A program made the position numbers and the translations under genes. Below, piece by piece: positions 20,956-30,651 of a stretch of 61,410 nt of DNA. Source of the DNA: Diphasiastrum complanatum (Eukaryota; Streptophyta; Lycopodiopsida; Lycopodiales; Lycopodiaceae); contig MU833085.1 of assembly GCA_029204225.1 (NCBI GenBank), forward strand, positions 1 to 61,410, read 5' to 3'. Positions within the stretch are counted from its first letter, which is position 1, and each line of letters opens with the position of its first letter. The notes below the pieces were generated by a model. It saw only the letters and a list, made by a program, of their open reading frames with translations. It did not search any database and was not told the origin of the DNA.

Positions 20956-21112
20956 TCCTCCCCTTGTTTGAAAAAGCTGATGTCCTCATCAGGGCCAAAC
21001 TAGAACCTAAGACTCATGGCACGGACTTAATTCACCGGCCAAAGGAGACCAACTGTAAAGAGAAGTAAAGATATTGTGTTTGCACCCAGCACAGGAAAAG
21101 TGTGGGTCTAGT
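20956..21112 (-). other. Gypsy-C 3' non-coding region and polypurine tract, minus strand
   Basis: Matches 14500-14682 inverted, including TTTACGTAAGTGAAC and AAACTAG...AAGCTGATG words. It links the protease-bearing region to the LTR without RT or integrase between them. Confidence 0.7.
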
Positions 21113-22250
21113 TCACTTACGTAAAACCTGTGTAAAGCTGCTGCACTTAGACATTAGACTGAAGCTCACTTCTCGATGAGAAATGCGGCTTACTTTATTA
21201 ACACGAAAGAAAAAGGTACTTACGGCTCCCTTAAGCCTCAGATATGTCATTTTCTTCGCACATCTAGATGAGTCCCCTAGGACTCTAGATTTTTCATTTG
21301 GTCGCCTAGGTTGAGCTCCTTGAGCTCTGCATCGGCACTTAGATTCACCTATGATGTAGAAGCTGCAGGCAATGTTGGCTCCATTTGACCTCACGTCAGC
21401 TAGTTTGTCATTGTTGGATGTCCTTCGTTAAAGAGGTGAGCTTTCGCTTGGTCACACAATTTGAGCTCCTTGAGCTTTACATCGGCACTTGAATTTACCT
21501 TTGATGTAGAAACTGCAGGCAATGTTGGCCCCATTTGGTCTCGTGTCAGCTGGTTTGTCACTGTTGGCTGCCCTTTGTTAAAGAGGTGAATGAGATTGAG
21601 AGAGATGGTTGGCTCAGGTTCATTTGTGTCGTTCTTTTCTAGTTGGTCCCCCATAGCTCTGACGACACAAGGTCTCCTGCCATTATATAATAACACAAGG
21701 TTAACCCCTTTTGCCAAGAAGGCCACCACATGTTCATTAAACCAGCTTAATCCCAAAATAGCGTCGAAGGCATCCATCTTCAAGATTGTGAACGTTAGTC
21801 GATTCTTCCAGGTTCCCAGGGAGATTGGTAAGTTGGTTGCCAATCTACAAGTGGTCATTGTACCTTTCACGGTCTCCACACAAATAGGAGTCACATTTTC
21901 TTCACATTGGATTTCCAATTCCCCTGTCAGTTTTTCTGACAAGTAGTTATGTGACGCCCCCAGGTCTACCATGAAGTAAATGATTCTACCTTGAATACAG
22001 CCTTTCAGGTACAATAACTTTGATCCTCTCGCAGGAGTCGCCATGAGATGTTCACGGTACGCCGCAAGTGCCCCTATCTATTGTAAGGCAGGTCAGACTC
22101 CGTCAAATCCGTTTCTGGGTCCTCTTCGTCATCATGTTCACCATCTTCTTGATCAAATGCCTCTCTCTCCATCCTATCAAATCCTTCAATGGCAGCCACA
22201 ATTTGCTTAACTAACTTGACTATTAGGTCCTATGACATTTCATTCCCGCA
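21113..22250 (-). pseudogene. Gypsy gag-end and protease region, pol deleted
   Basis: On the minus strand an acidic gag tail (GEHDDEEDPETDLTESDLPY near 22135-22070) leads, after a stop, into a retropepsin (22044-21400). Here SKLLYLKGCIQGRIIYFMVD precedes DLGASHNYLS, the active-site loop with Asp kept but Ser/Thr replaced by Leu. ILGLSWFNEH is the conserved ILGxxWL block of Gypsy proteases. After the protease a 50-codon segment (LCDQAKAHLFNEGHPTMTN type) is tandemly duplicated at 21461-21594 and 21311-21460. Where RT, RNase H and integrase should follow, the sequence passes to the Gypsy-C 3' non-coding region. Either the element is an internal-deletion derivative or two fragments have been joined. 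The altered active site suggests an inactive protease. Confidence 0.75.
21311..21594. repeat. 150-bp tandem duplication
   Basis: TTGAGCTCCTTGAGCT at 21311 recurs at 21461. The following 134 bases match with scattered changes (for example CATCGGCACTT, GATGTAGAA, TTAAAGAGGTGA). The period is 150, so the reading frame is preserved. Confidence 0.9.
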
Positions 22251-23229
22251 ATTTGGCCTACAGTCGTTTTATTGACTAAGTCTTCTACATAATCAAATAA
22301 CTATGTGATCATCGGGGGGACTTCTCTCTCACTTATTAATTGCCAATAAATGAATAATCTGGTCATGCATTAGGGTTGCCTCAATATTCGTGAACCCTCC
22401 AACACTTTGTTAACAACTAGGCCATCAAAGTGTTTTCCTTGCCCAAGTTTTCTACATGGAGTTCCACGGTTGTGTTGTCTTCCATAATCTTTGTATCACT
22501 TGTCCTAAGACTCATTTGTTTTCTCAAAACCTTCTAAAACTATGGCTCATAACTCTTGGTGACATTGTGTCTACTAACATATGAAGTGTATCATCATGAG
22601 AAGATGATTCTAGCTCCAAAAGTAAGGAGGTTGTAGCAATCTCAATGCACATGCGTTTGTGGCAATGGGCAAAATTGGACGGTTGCTAACTAGGCACTAT
22701 CGTAGTAAAGGTCTCTTCACATTGGAAGCCCTTGACTTTCTACTCAAGTAATGTAATGACCAAAACTGCTAGTAATGGCCTAGTAGCAAACATTTCATAA
22801 ACATTTGGTTTGATTGCCTTCTTACACTCTACAATCACTATTGCATGACACAATTGTATGTTGTAAAATCTTGATGCAACTGCACAATCTTGTACAACAA
22901 AGGAATCTATGTGCTCCATGTGAAAATTCCCAATCGCTAAAGTTGCGAGGAGGTGGGTAGCAGCCTTAATAATCAAATCTTGGATAGCTTATATGAAATA
23001 TCAATCACAAAGTTGCGCATGAGGGATGCAAGTTTCTATAAATGGAGTAATGGTAGAGATGACATGCCTATGGGAAAGAGAATGTCCATTTCTTGTGTGT
23101 AATCCTATCCAAATCTCATGAGTAGTCTTCTTGCCGAGGGCTTTGGTGATGTATTGATTTATTGTCTCTAGTGAGGCATGCACTAGCATGCTCTTTGCAC
23201 TCTTTATGCTAAGTTTGATTCTTCCTTTT
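22251..23229. other. Unassigned spacer
   Basis: I see no recognisable gene. Open frames at 22740-22976 and 23001-23240 (minus) give no known motif. The sequence between 23229 and about 23050 may be the decayed continuation of the neighbouring Copia integrase. Confidence 0.35.
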
Positions 23230-23830
23230 AGCAATTCCATTTGACTGTGGTGGGTAGCCTATTGTAAATTGTTGAAGTATCCCATGTGTCTTTCAAAAAT
23301 CCTTGAATTTAGTGGATATGAAGTCTCTCTTTCCATTGGTCCATAGAGCTTTGGCTTTTCTTGAGGTCTGAGTTTTTACAAATGCCTTGAATAGCTTGAA
23401 AAACTTAAATGATTCAAATTTGTTCTTCATAAAATAAGTCATAATCCTTCTAGAAAAATCATTAATAAAGATTAGAAAATATTTAGCTCCCCTTGTGTAA
23501 GAGGTTTTCATAGGTCCACAAATGTCACTATGAATAAGATCCATTAATCACCATCAACTCCACTTTGAATCCCTTGTCAAGCATTTGACTCACACTAAGA
23601 AGGTATTCAGTGATAGATGGAATTAACAAAACATCCTTCAAATTCATATTCCTATTAGAGAGGGAAATAGAAATTGTGCCAATTCCTTTGATGGCACACT
23701 CACCATCATTGGCGGTGTAGATCACCTTCTTGTCACCTTAAAATGCCATCAATGATGACTAGTACTCCTCATGATATGTCATATGTGATGTAGCTCCACT
23801 ATCAATTCACCAAGGATCAATATCTCCAAG
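23230..23830 (-). pseudogene. Copia protease and integrase remnant
   Basis: Minus-strand order: the protease active site IDSGATSHMTYHEEY at about 23800-23755, then GECAIKGIGTISISLSNRN and LLSVSQMLDKGFKVE (23725-23528). Next comes the integrase core start HSDICGPMKTSYTRGAKYFL to KYFLIFINDFSRRI (23544-23420), and finally PPQSNGIAKRKNQT near 23250, which carries the integrase glutamate position. The gag-pre-integrase zinc region is deleted between 23528 and 23544. The protease is very similar to that of the element at 26.7 kb, so this is an old relative on the other strand. Stops and frameshifts make it inactive. Confidence 0.85.
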
Positions 23831-24338
23831 ATTAGTGTTGTGTTATACTTATGCTAATTGTAAGGATATGTAGTATAAAAAATTGTCGTTCCCTAAAGAG
23901 ACTGCTTAATGTTGTGATTTTAGATGTTTTTAACTCATTTATTGTTCTTCCATTAGAAGCTGGTTGTCAACGGACATTTAAGAGTATTGGCAACCAGTAT
24001 CACCAATTAGGATGTGGTTTCAACATCCTGAGATAGAGACGTCAATCTCTGGCGCTCCCAGGTCTCCAAGGTCAATGGCAAGAAGGGATATCTTAGGTAG
24101 AGAAATCTTCTTCTTCCTCCTTGTCTACGATAGACTCTTTAGATAATAGTTGTTGCCTGATAGGAGCTACTCAAATGTGATATTTAGCCTTAAGGAGCCA
24201 ATATCAGAAACAATATCATACTGCTTCTTTGTTTACAATCTGAAGTCTACAACAACATTGGATAACTTTGAACTTAGTGAAACTTCCTCTTCCTTTTCAA
24301 AAGTGACCTTTTGAAACGGGTTGGATTTAAGTTCTTCA
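23831..24338. other. Spacer without recognised features
   Basis: I see no coding similarity, terminal repeats or microsatellite here. Confidence 0.35.
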
Positions 24339-25566
24339 TCACATCCTTCTTAAATGATTTGACAACATTTTGTCATAATCCGAGTCGTCCTTCAAGTCCT
24401 TTTGGATAAGAGACTTGTTCTCCAACTTCTTTGTCGGATGCTTTCTCTTATTCTTCCAAGTCTTAGCTAAACTCTCTTTTGTTGGTTTGGGTGATTTTGA
24501 AGTGCTTTGAGTGGAAACTTTACAAACGTCTTCGAAATCACTTGGCCAATTGGTATCAGTAACCAGTAGAGTGCCTTCGTCAAAGCATTCAATCCTCTGG
24601 ATGACTACATCTTCCTGCTTCTTCTTTATCTCTGGTTTTGCACCTGGAGACTGAACATATTTGTAGATCACCTTTGACTGGGCAGTCTGCAGCAAGATGT
24701 CCTCCTCCCGAGCAGTTTGAACATAACGGGACATAGCCGATTGGTTGGCGAGGCTCCAGGCAATTGGGTGAATAATGGCCTTGGGCTCCACAATTAAAAC
24801 AGCTGCCCGTCAGCTTCTTTGGCGGTAAATTGACTGGTGCATAAATAGTCCTCTAATTTGAATTCACTGTTTGAGCATGTACATAGCGCTTTGGTCCAAA
24901 TTTTGGTTTGGACTGCAACGTTGGTGCAGATGATCCTTGAACATAATGACAATGCTCCTTTGGATCTGTTTCATAAATATACAGAACATCTCTGTCTGCA
25001 CTCTCAACATAAGAAACTTGTTTAACTTTACATTCATGATTAGAGTGACCTGGAGCTCCACATCTTGTACACCAGATATTCGGATTAGAAGAAGGTGCCT
25101 TCTGCCGCTTATTAGATACTTCATATATTTGTACTTTTAAATCTTGTATTTGCTTCGACAGATCTTAAATATTCTTCTTCCAAACTTTGTCAATCTTTGG
25201 AGATGGTTCTTTGGAAGCCTTGGTCTTCTTTTTCATTTTTTTCTCCTTCATGTGGTTCTTATCATCTTCAAAAGAATTTGATCTCTCTGTGTCAAAATCA
25301 GTACTGGATGACTCCGAGCTATCGAATGAATTCTCTTTTGAGCTTGAATCATCAAACAAAGATGATGACTTCTTCTTTGTCTTCTTGCTGGAACGACGCT
25401 TCTGAGTAATCTTTGACGTTTCATAATTCTTTTTTGTTGCAATAACTTCGTCCAAGGTATTCATGGGTGTGAAAGATTCAACTAGTTTCATCACATTTTG
25501 CAATATTTCCATATTTGGCATATTGAGGCCAAAACTTGTTTTAGACTTAGAGGTTGACTTTTGCAA
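24339..25566 (-). pseudogene. Gag-like remnant with three zinc knuckles
   Basis: The minus strand reads a Lys/Ser/Glu-rich region (25566-25165, with runs of KKK and SSS). A stop and a short coiled-coil-like stretch (DLSKQIQDLKVQIYEVSNKR) follow. Then, in one frame, come three CCHC knuckles with canonical C-x2-C-x4-H-x4-C spacing: CTRCGAPGHSNHEC (25071-25030), CFNCGAQGHYSPNC (24801-24760) and CSNCSGGGHLAADC (24723-24682). Zinc knuckles bind nucleic acid and are typical of retroelement Gag, but three is more than the usual one or two. A 150-codon frame at 24791-24339 overlaps knuckles two and three in another phase; its Lys-rich tail may be the true continuation after a frameshift. No protease follows, so Copia or Gypsy origin is not decided. 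A captured host zinc-knuckle protein is an alternative. Confidence 0.6.
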
Positions 25567-25610
25567 AGTTCATTAGTCTAAATTTCATTTGAATAAACAC
25601 TTTTTGAAAG

Positions 25611-26118
25611 TGTGGGAAAGATAGAATGCGAGTTTGAGTAGATTCAATTTGAATAAGTTGGGTACATTGAATCTAGACCCAAAATTGGTAGGGTTAGCAT
25701 TTTGGTGGGAAAGCCAAGTGGCCAAATAGGGTTTGGACCTGTTATAAAAGGATGTAACTCGTGGAGAGAGTCATCTTCTCTCTTCTCTATCTCATTTCAT
25801 GCTTATACATGGTTCTCTTGGGTTCTACTATCCATTGGTGCACTATCTTGGTGATTGCTTGCAATTCTATGTGTAGAATGATCTATATTTGCTATTTTTG
25901 GATCCACACGTGTGAAATATAGTAGCTTGCTGGTTTTGTACGGACAGAAACATTACATAATCATTTCATTCAATTTTGATCAAGTTCTATTAGTGTTTGC
26001 ATCTCAAATTGTGTGTAGATGCTGATTTTTCTACATTGGTGAAATTGGTAGTGTATTTCTCTTTCTAACCAAAGATCATTCAAGTAGATTGGATCTTAAG
26101 GATCTAAAATCTTTCACA
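25611..26118 (+). mobile_element. 5' LTR of the plus-strand Copia at 26.7 kb
   Basis: It runs from TGTGGGAAAG to ATCTTTCACA, so the ends are an imperfect inverted pair, and a primer-binding site follows immediately. It contains TATAAAAGGATG (25743), a good promoter TATA box, about 25 bases before GGAGAGAGTCATC, a block shared with the LTR at 42312-42881. The length of about 508 bp depends on the chosen left end. Confidence 0.7.
25743..25750 (+). promoter_or_regulatory. Probable TATA box in the Copia LTR
   Basis: TATAAAAG lies inside the LTR in front of the conserved GGAGAGAGTCATC block, where an LTR transcript would be expected to begin. Inference from position and sequence only. Confidence 0.45.
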
Positions 26119-26130
26119 TGGTATCAGAGC
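26119..26130 (+). other. Primer-binding site (initiator tRNA-Met type)
   Basis: TGGTATCAGAGC begins the base after the LTR end CACA. It is the canonical plant Copia primer-binding motif. Confidence 0.92.
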
Positions 26131-26715
26131 TTGTGTTTTAGGTTATGAAGGAGGAAATCAGATCTATCAATGATTTGGTGAAAATATTAAGTCTAGAGCA
26201 TGCTAGAGAGGATTCTACACCAAAATCGGATTTTTTGCTTTTGTAGATTGGATCTTTTGTAGATCAAAACACTAAATAGGTCAATATACTTGTTCAATTC
26301 CGTTTTTTGAATTCACATGCTGGATTTGGCCGATTTTTGGATCCTTGGTTCAGCCTAAGTGGTGGCTTATAGATTGCATATCAAATTTTCAGCATTTGCA
26401 TGTAGATTTGGAATAGTCAATTTTTTGTTTTGTCAAATCCCTAACTTTGATTGGATCTCTAGATAGTGAGGTTGCTGGACTTCATTTGAGTGTGTTTCAA
26501 TCTTAGGAAGTGGCAAAAGTCATTAGATTGAGGATAGATCATAGGTTGATCAAGATTCCATGATTCTATGTGTTGATTTGCTTGGATAAGTGCTAGAAGA
26601 GAATTTGTGAGATAGTTTCAAATCTTGGTGATTTCTTTTGAAAGCATTTGTTGTTGTTCAAAGGAGTGCTTTGTGCATTGAAACAGGTTGAAAGAGAAGA
26701 TCTGGTCATTGCTAC
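26131..26715 (+). other. 5' untranslated leader of the Copia element
   Basis: The 585-bp region between the primer-binding site and the gag ATG has stops in all frames and no other feature. Its length is ordinary for plant Copia leaders. Confidence 0.6.
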
Positions 26716-28857
26716 ATGGCAACCTCAATTGGAGTCATGTTGGAAGCCAATGATAGGCTTATCTCAAGTAGCTATTCATTATGGAAAGTGAGGATGGAGT
26801 CACTTCTTGAGATGAATGATGTTTTGGATATTGTTGTAGGTTTGGAGGAGAGACAAGCAACACAACAAGATCAATTGAGGTATGACAAGAGGGCCAAGAA
26901 GGCTCTACACATGATAAAGATGAATGTTACCAATGAACTTCTCAAGGAAGTTGGTAAGTGCACATCATCTTTGAAAGCTTGGAATTCATTGAAGAAGCTT
27001 TATGAATCCAAGTCTACTTCTAGAGTGTTGACTCTAAGAAGGCAAATCTTTTCTTGTTTGCAAAAGCATGAAGAAAGTCCAAGTAACTTTGTTTTGATAA
27101 TGAAAGCATTGAATGATGAGTTAGCCTGCATAGATGAAAGCATTAAGGAAGGAGAGCTTATTCAAGTGATTCTTAATGGCTTGTTGGATGCTCATGCTAA
27201 CATTGTTCAAAGTATTGCTATTCAAAAGACTTTGCCAAGTTTGATGGATCTTCAAGAGATCTTGATCAATGAGGAATATAGGCTTCAAGCAAGAGGTGGA
27301 TCTACGTCGACACTTCAAGAGGATGCTATGTTCACAAAGGACAAATTCAAGGGCAAAACCAAAAGCAAGTGGTCTAAAGGGCAAGATCAAGTGGATGCTT
27401 CTTCAAGTGGCAAAAAGAAGGATAGATCAAAGCTCAAGTGCTTCTATTGTGGCATCAAAGGACACTTTGCAAGTGAGTGCTACAAGAAGAAGAGAGATCA
27501 AGGAGACAAGCAAGGTAATCTTACTCTTGATGAGGATGGTTTGGATGTGCAAGATGCAAATGATGATGCTTTTGTGATGTCTTCATGTATGCTTGCTAAT
27601 GATGGAGATCTAGATCCTTGGTGGATTGATAGTGGAGCAAGTTCACACATGACCTTCCACAAAGAGTACTTCACTTCTTTGTTGGCATATGGAGATGACA
27701 AGAGGGTGATCTACACGGCCAATGATGGTGAGTGTGCAATCAAAGGGATTGGCACAATTCCTATTTCTCTCTCTACAAATAGGAATGTTCATTTGGAGGA
27801 TGTCTTGTTTATTCCATCTATTACCAAGAGTTTGCTTAGTGTGAGTCAAATGCTAAGTAAGGGCCTCAAAGTGGAGTTTGATGGAGATGCTTGTTTGATC
27901 AAAAGGAAGGATGTCTTGATTGGAAAAGGTAAAAGACAAGGGAAGTTGTTCAAGCTTGATGCTTGTGTTATTGCTAACGAAGTTGGATGTGTTGCAAGGG
28001 AGCAAATTTCTATTCAAGAGGTTTGGCACAAAAGGATGGGACACCTCAACTTCAAGTCATTGGAGGTAATGGCAAGGAAGAAGGTTGTGATTGGTCTTCC
28101 AAGTTCCTTAAGTAATGACAAGCATGTTTGTGAGTCTTGTGCTTTGTCTAAGTCACATAGACTACCTTATACTAGATCTATTTCTAGATCTACAAAGCGT
28201 TTTCAACTTGTACATTCGGATATTCATGGATTTACTATAATTAGCAATAGTGGAGCTAAGATGTATGTAACATTCATTGATAATTTTAGTAGATTTTGTT
28301 GGATCTATCTACTAAAGAGAAAGGATGAAGTGTATGATGTCTTTGTCAAGTTCAAGAATGCAAGGGAGAACCAATTCTCCACAAAGATCAAGTGCTTGAG
28401 AGGTGACAATGGTGGTGAGTACATGTCTAACAAGTTCAAGGCCTTTTGTGATGAGCATGGGATCAAGAGGGAGTATACAACATCAAGGACCCCACAACAA
28501 AATGGAGTGGCTGAAAGGAAGAATAGAACTTTATGTGAAAGTGCTAAAGCTATGAGGTTAAGTGCTAATCTTGACAAACCATTTTGGGATCAAGCTTTGT
28601 TGTGTGCCAATTTCTTGTGCAATATGTGGCCGAGTGATATTTTGGATGGAAGGACACCTTTTGAGATGCTATTCAAGAGGAGGCCGAGTGTCAACTTTCT
28701 AAGAACCTTTGGATGCACATGCTATGTCAACATTACTCTTGATGATAGGACCAAGGAGGATCCATCTTCAAGAAGAGGTATTTTTGTTGGATATAGTGAG
28801 GTGAGTAAAGCCTACTCGTTGGCCATCTTTGCTGCTGCAACATATTTTGCTTCGTAG
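26716..28857 (+). CDS. Copia gag-protease-integrase, truncated (713 codons)
   Basis: This is the longest uninterrupted frame in the window. It starts at the first ATG after the leader. Residues about 10-190 are the UBN2-type Gag (YSLWKVRMESLLEM, SLKKLYESKSTSRVLTLRRQ). Residues 242-255 are a CCHC knuckle (CFYCGIKGHFASEC). The protease active-site Asp is residue 305 (WWIDSGASSHM). The integrase zinc motif is H438, H443, C472, C475. The integrase catalytic triad is D502, D564 and E600, with the standard 35-residue gap between the last two, so those sites look intact. Integrase reaches the C-terminal FVGYSEVSKAY. At about 28818 the sequence switches to inverted RNase H of Copia-B, and the frame adds some 13 foreign residues before the stop. 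RT and RNase H of this element are missing, so it cannot copy itself. Relatives lie at 23.2-23.8 kb and 39.7-41.2 kb (minus). Confidence 0.93.
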   Translation: MATSIGVMLEANDRLISSSYSLWKVRMESLLEMNDVLDIVVGLEERQATQQDQLRYDKRAKKALHMIKMNVTNELLKEVGKCTSSLKAWNSLKKLYESKSTSRVLTLRRQIFSCLQKHEESPSNFVLIMKALNDELACIDESIKEGELIQVILNGLLDAHANIVQSIAIQKTLPSLMDLQEILINEEYRLQARGGSTSTLQEDAMFTKDKFKGKTKSKWSKGQDQVDASSSGKKKDRSKLKCFYCGIKGHFASECYKKKRDQGDKQGNLTLDEDGLDVQDANDDAFVMSSCMLANDGDLDPWWIDSGASSHMTFHKEYFTSLLAYGDDKRVIYTANDGECAIKGIGTIPISLSTNRNVHLEDVLFIPSITKSLLSVSQMLSKGLKVEFDGDACLIKRKDVLIGKGKRQGKLFKLDACVIANEVGCVAREQISIQEVWHKRMGHLNFKSLEVMARKKVVIGLPSSLSNDKHVCESCALSKSHRLPYTRSISRSTKRFQLVHSDIHGFTIISNSGAKMYVTFIDNFSRFCWIYLLKRKDEVYDVFVKFKNARENQFSTKIKCLRGDNGGEYMSNKFKAFCDEHGIKREYTTSRTPQQNGVAERKNRTLCESAKAMRLSANLDKPFWDQALLCANFLCNMWPSDILDGRTPFEMLFKRRPSVNFLRTFGCTCYVNITLDDRTKEDPSSRRGIFVGYSEVSKAYSLAIFAAATYFAS

Positions 28858-30110
28858 GATGACTGGGCTACAATGGTCTGCTTCTTGCTGACCCAGAGAA
28901 CTGCTGCTCCTGATGCAATGTTGCATCCTCCCGAGACGCTTTTACAGTCGTCCTTGAGAGATGCCCAACTTGCGTCGCTGTAGGAAAGTATCCTGAAGCC
29001 TGCACCACGACAATAACACAAGCCATAATCCCTTGTTAATTGAAGATATTGCAAAATTTGTTTTGTAATCTTCTAATGTGTTGAGCCTGGATTCGTGCAG
29101 AATTGGCTCATCCTGAATACTGCACAAGCAATATCAGGACGTGTATTGTCAGCAAGGTACATCAGTGATCCTATCAGCTTTCTGCAAGGTGTGAGCTGCA
29201 TCCGTTCTCTCTCTTCCTCAGTCTTTGGACAGTCATCATTCGTCAGCACCGTCCTTGCGAGCATTGCAGTGTTCGCTCCTTTACAGTTCAGTATCCCAAA
29301 GTCCTCTAGGATCTTTTGGGTGTATCTAGACTGGTGAAGGTATAACTTATCTCCCCCCCATAGTCCCTTTCAATTTGCAAGCCTAGGTAATACCTGGCTT
29401 CTCCCAAATCCACGATCTCAAAATGTTTCGAGATGTTTGCCTTTACTTCAGCAATTAGCTGCTCACTCCTGCAAAGTATCAGAGTGTCGTCCACATACAC
29501 AGGCACAATGATGATCTGCCCATCTATAACTCTGACATATACATTAGAATCAGCCAAGAGAGGCTTGAATCCTTATGATTTCAGGGCTTGATCGTTCTTC
29601 TTGTACCATTGTCGGACTGATTGTTTCAGACCGTAGATGCTTCTATGCATTCTGCATGCATAGTCAGGAAGTGAATTCGAGACATATCCTGGGGCTTGAT
29701 CCATGTAGATCGCTTCGTCTAATTTGCCATGCAAGAAGGTTGTCTTCTCGTCCAAATGTGGATCCTGAGGTCATAAGTAGTCGCACATGCAAATAACAGA
29801 CGTAGGGACAAATAACAGACGTAGGGACGAATGTTTGATGACAGGAGAGAAGGTTTCAGAGTAGTCAATACCATATCTCTGAGAAAAACATTTCGCTACC
29901 AATCTTGCCTTGTATTTCGTTACATTTTCATCTGATCCGTATTTGAGCTTGAAGACCCATTTGCATTTGACAATCTTGCGCTTATGTGGTAATGGCACCA
30001 GTGTCCATACATGGTTCTTCCTCATGGACTCCATCTCTTCATTCATGACTTGGATCCATCTGTCCTTTTTTGGACCTTCAATCGTCTCCTCAAAAGTTTG
30101 TGGTTTTTTT
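28819..30110 (-). pseudogene. Copia-B reverse transcriptase and RNase H
   Basis: Minus-strand RT begins near 30100 ([40 protein letters not shown]). It continues at 29755 (TTFLHGKLDEAIYM, YGLKQSVRQWYKK), the YVDD catalytic block (VPVYVDDTLILCRSEQL, near 29500) and the palm-thumb region (ADNTRPDIACAVFRMSQF, about 29150). RNase H follows at 29100-28819 (SYSDASWASLKDDCKSVSGG, then QSSYEAKYVAAAKMANE). Frameshifts occur around 29570 and 29300. Integrase is missing upstream. The right order RT then RNase H is kept, and the end abuts the interrupted plus-strand Copia at 28818. Confidence 0.88.
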
Positions 30111-30115
30111 TTTTT

Positions 30116-30397
30116 AGCCATCTTTGCTGCTACAACGTACTCTGCTTCGCAGGATGACTGAACCACAATGGTCTGTTTCTTGTTGACCCAGAGAATTGAT
30201 ATTTTTGATGCGATGGTGCATCCTCATGAGACACTTTTGCAGTCGTCCTTGAGAGATGCCCAACTAGCATCACTGTAGAAAATCATCTGGAACCCTGCAT
30301 CACGAGAATAACACAAACCAAAATCCTTTGTTAATTGGAGATATTGCAAAATTTGTTTTGCCATCTTCCAATGAGTTGAGGCTGGATTTGTACAGAA
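30116..30397 (-). pseudogene. Extra RNase H fragment upstream of RT in Copia-B
   Basis: About 280 bp repeat 28820-29101 in the same orientation: NPASTHWKMAKQILQYLQLT, SYSRDAGF-type sequence, YSDASWASLKDDCKSVS, and [15 protein letters not shown]. This piece belongs after RT but lies before it, fused in frame to the RT start ([18 protein letters not shown]). Internal recombination between two copies or an aberrant template switch explains this best. Confidence 0.9.
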
Positions 30398-30462
30398 CAA
30401 TAGAGTAACTGTATTCTCAGTTTTAATTTAGAGTGAATTCGTCAGTGTCTTGCTCATTGACA
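30398..30462 (-). mobile_element. Partial LTR of Copia-B inside the element
   Basis: TGTCAATGAGCAAGACACTG (minus, from 30462) and the following TTAAAACTGA block match the start of the LTR at 32069-32005. It abuts the misplaced RNase H piece at a short shared TGTACA-like word. Confidence 0.7.
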
Positions 30463-30651
30463 GAATGACATTCTACTCTTTTGCTGTGTTCTGCTTGTTG
30501 GCAGACTTTCATGCATAGCTATGGTGTCTTTACTTTGTTACTCTATTCGCTACGTCTCTCTCTGTCTCTTACAGATATCTGTATTCACATATCATTGTTA
30601 TGATCCAGAGAGGATCGTTTATACCTCCACTATGTGGAGTTTTCAAGATAG
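30463..30651 (-). other. Spacer between Copia-B protease and the partial LTR
   Basis: It contains CT-rich sequence and stops in all frames. It may be the decayed pre-integrase region, but no motif can be read. Confidence 0.3.

Noticed and set aside
29771-30166. A distinct fusion protein starting [12 protein letters not shown]
   Set aside because: It is RNase H end joined to RT by rearrangement, not a designed fusion; the start codon is internal to RNase H.
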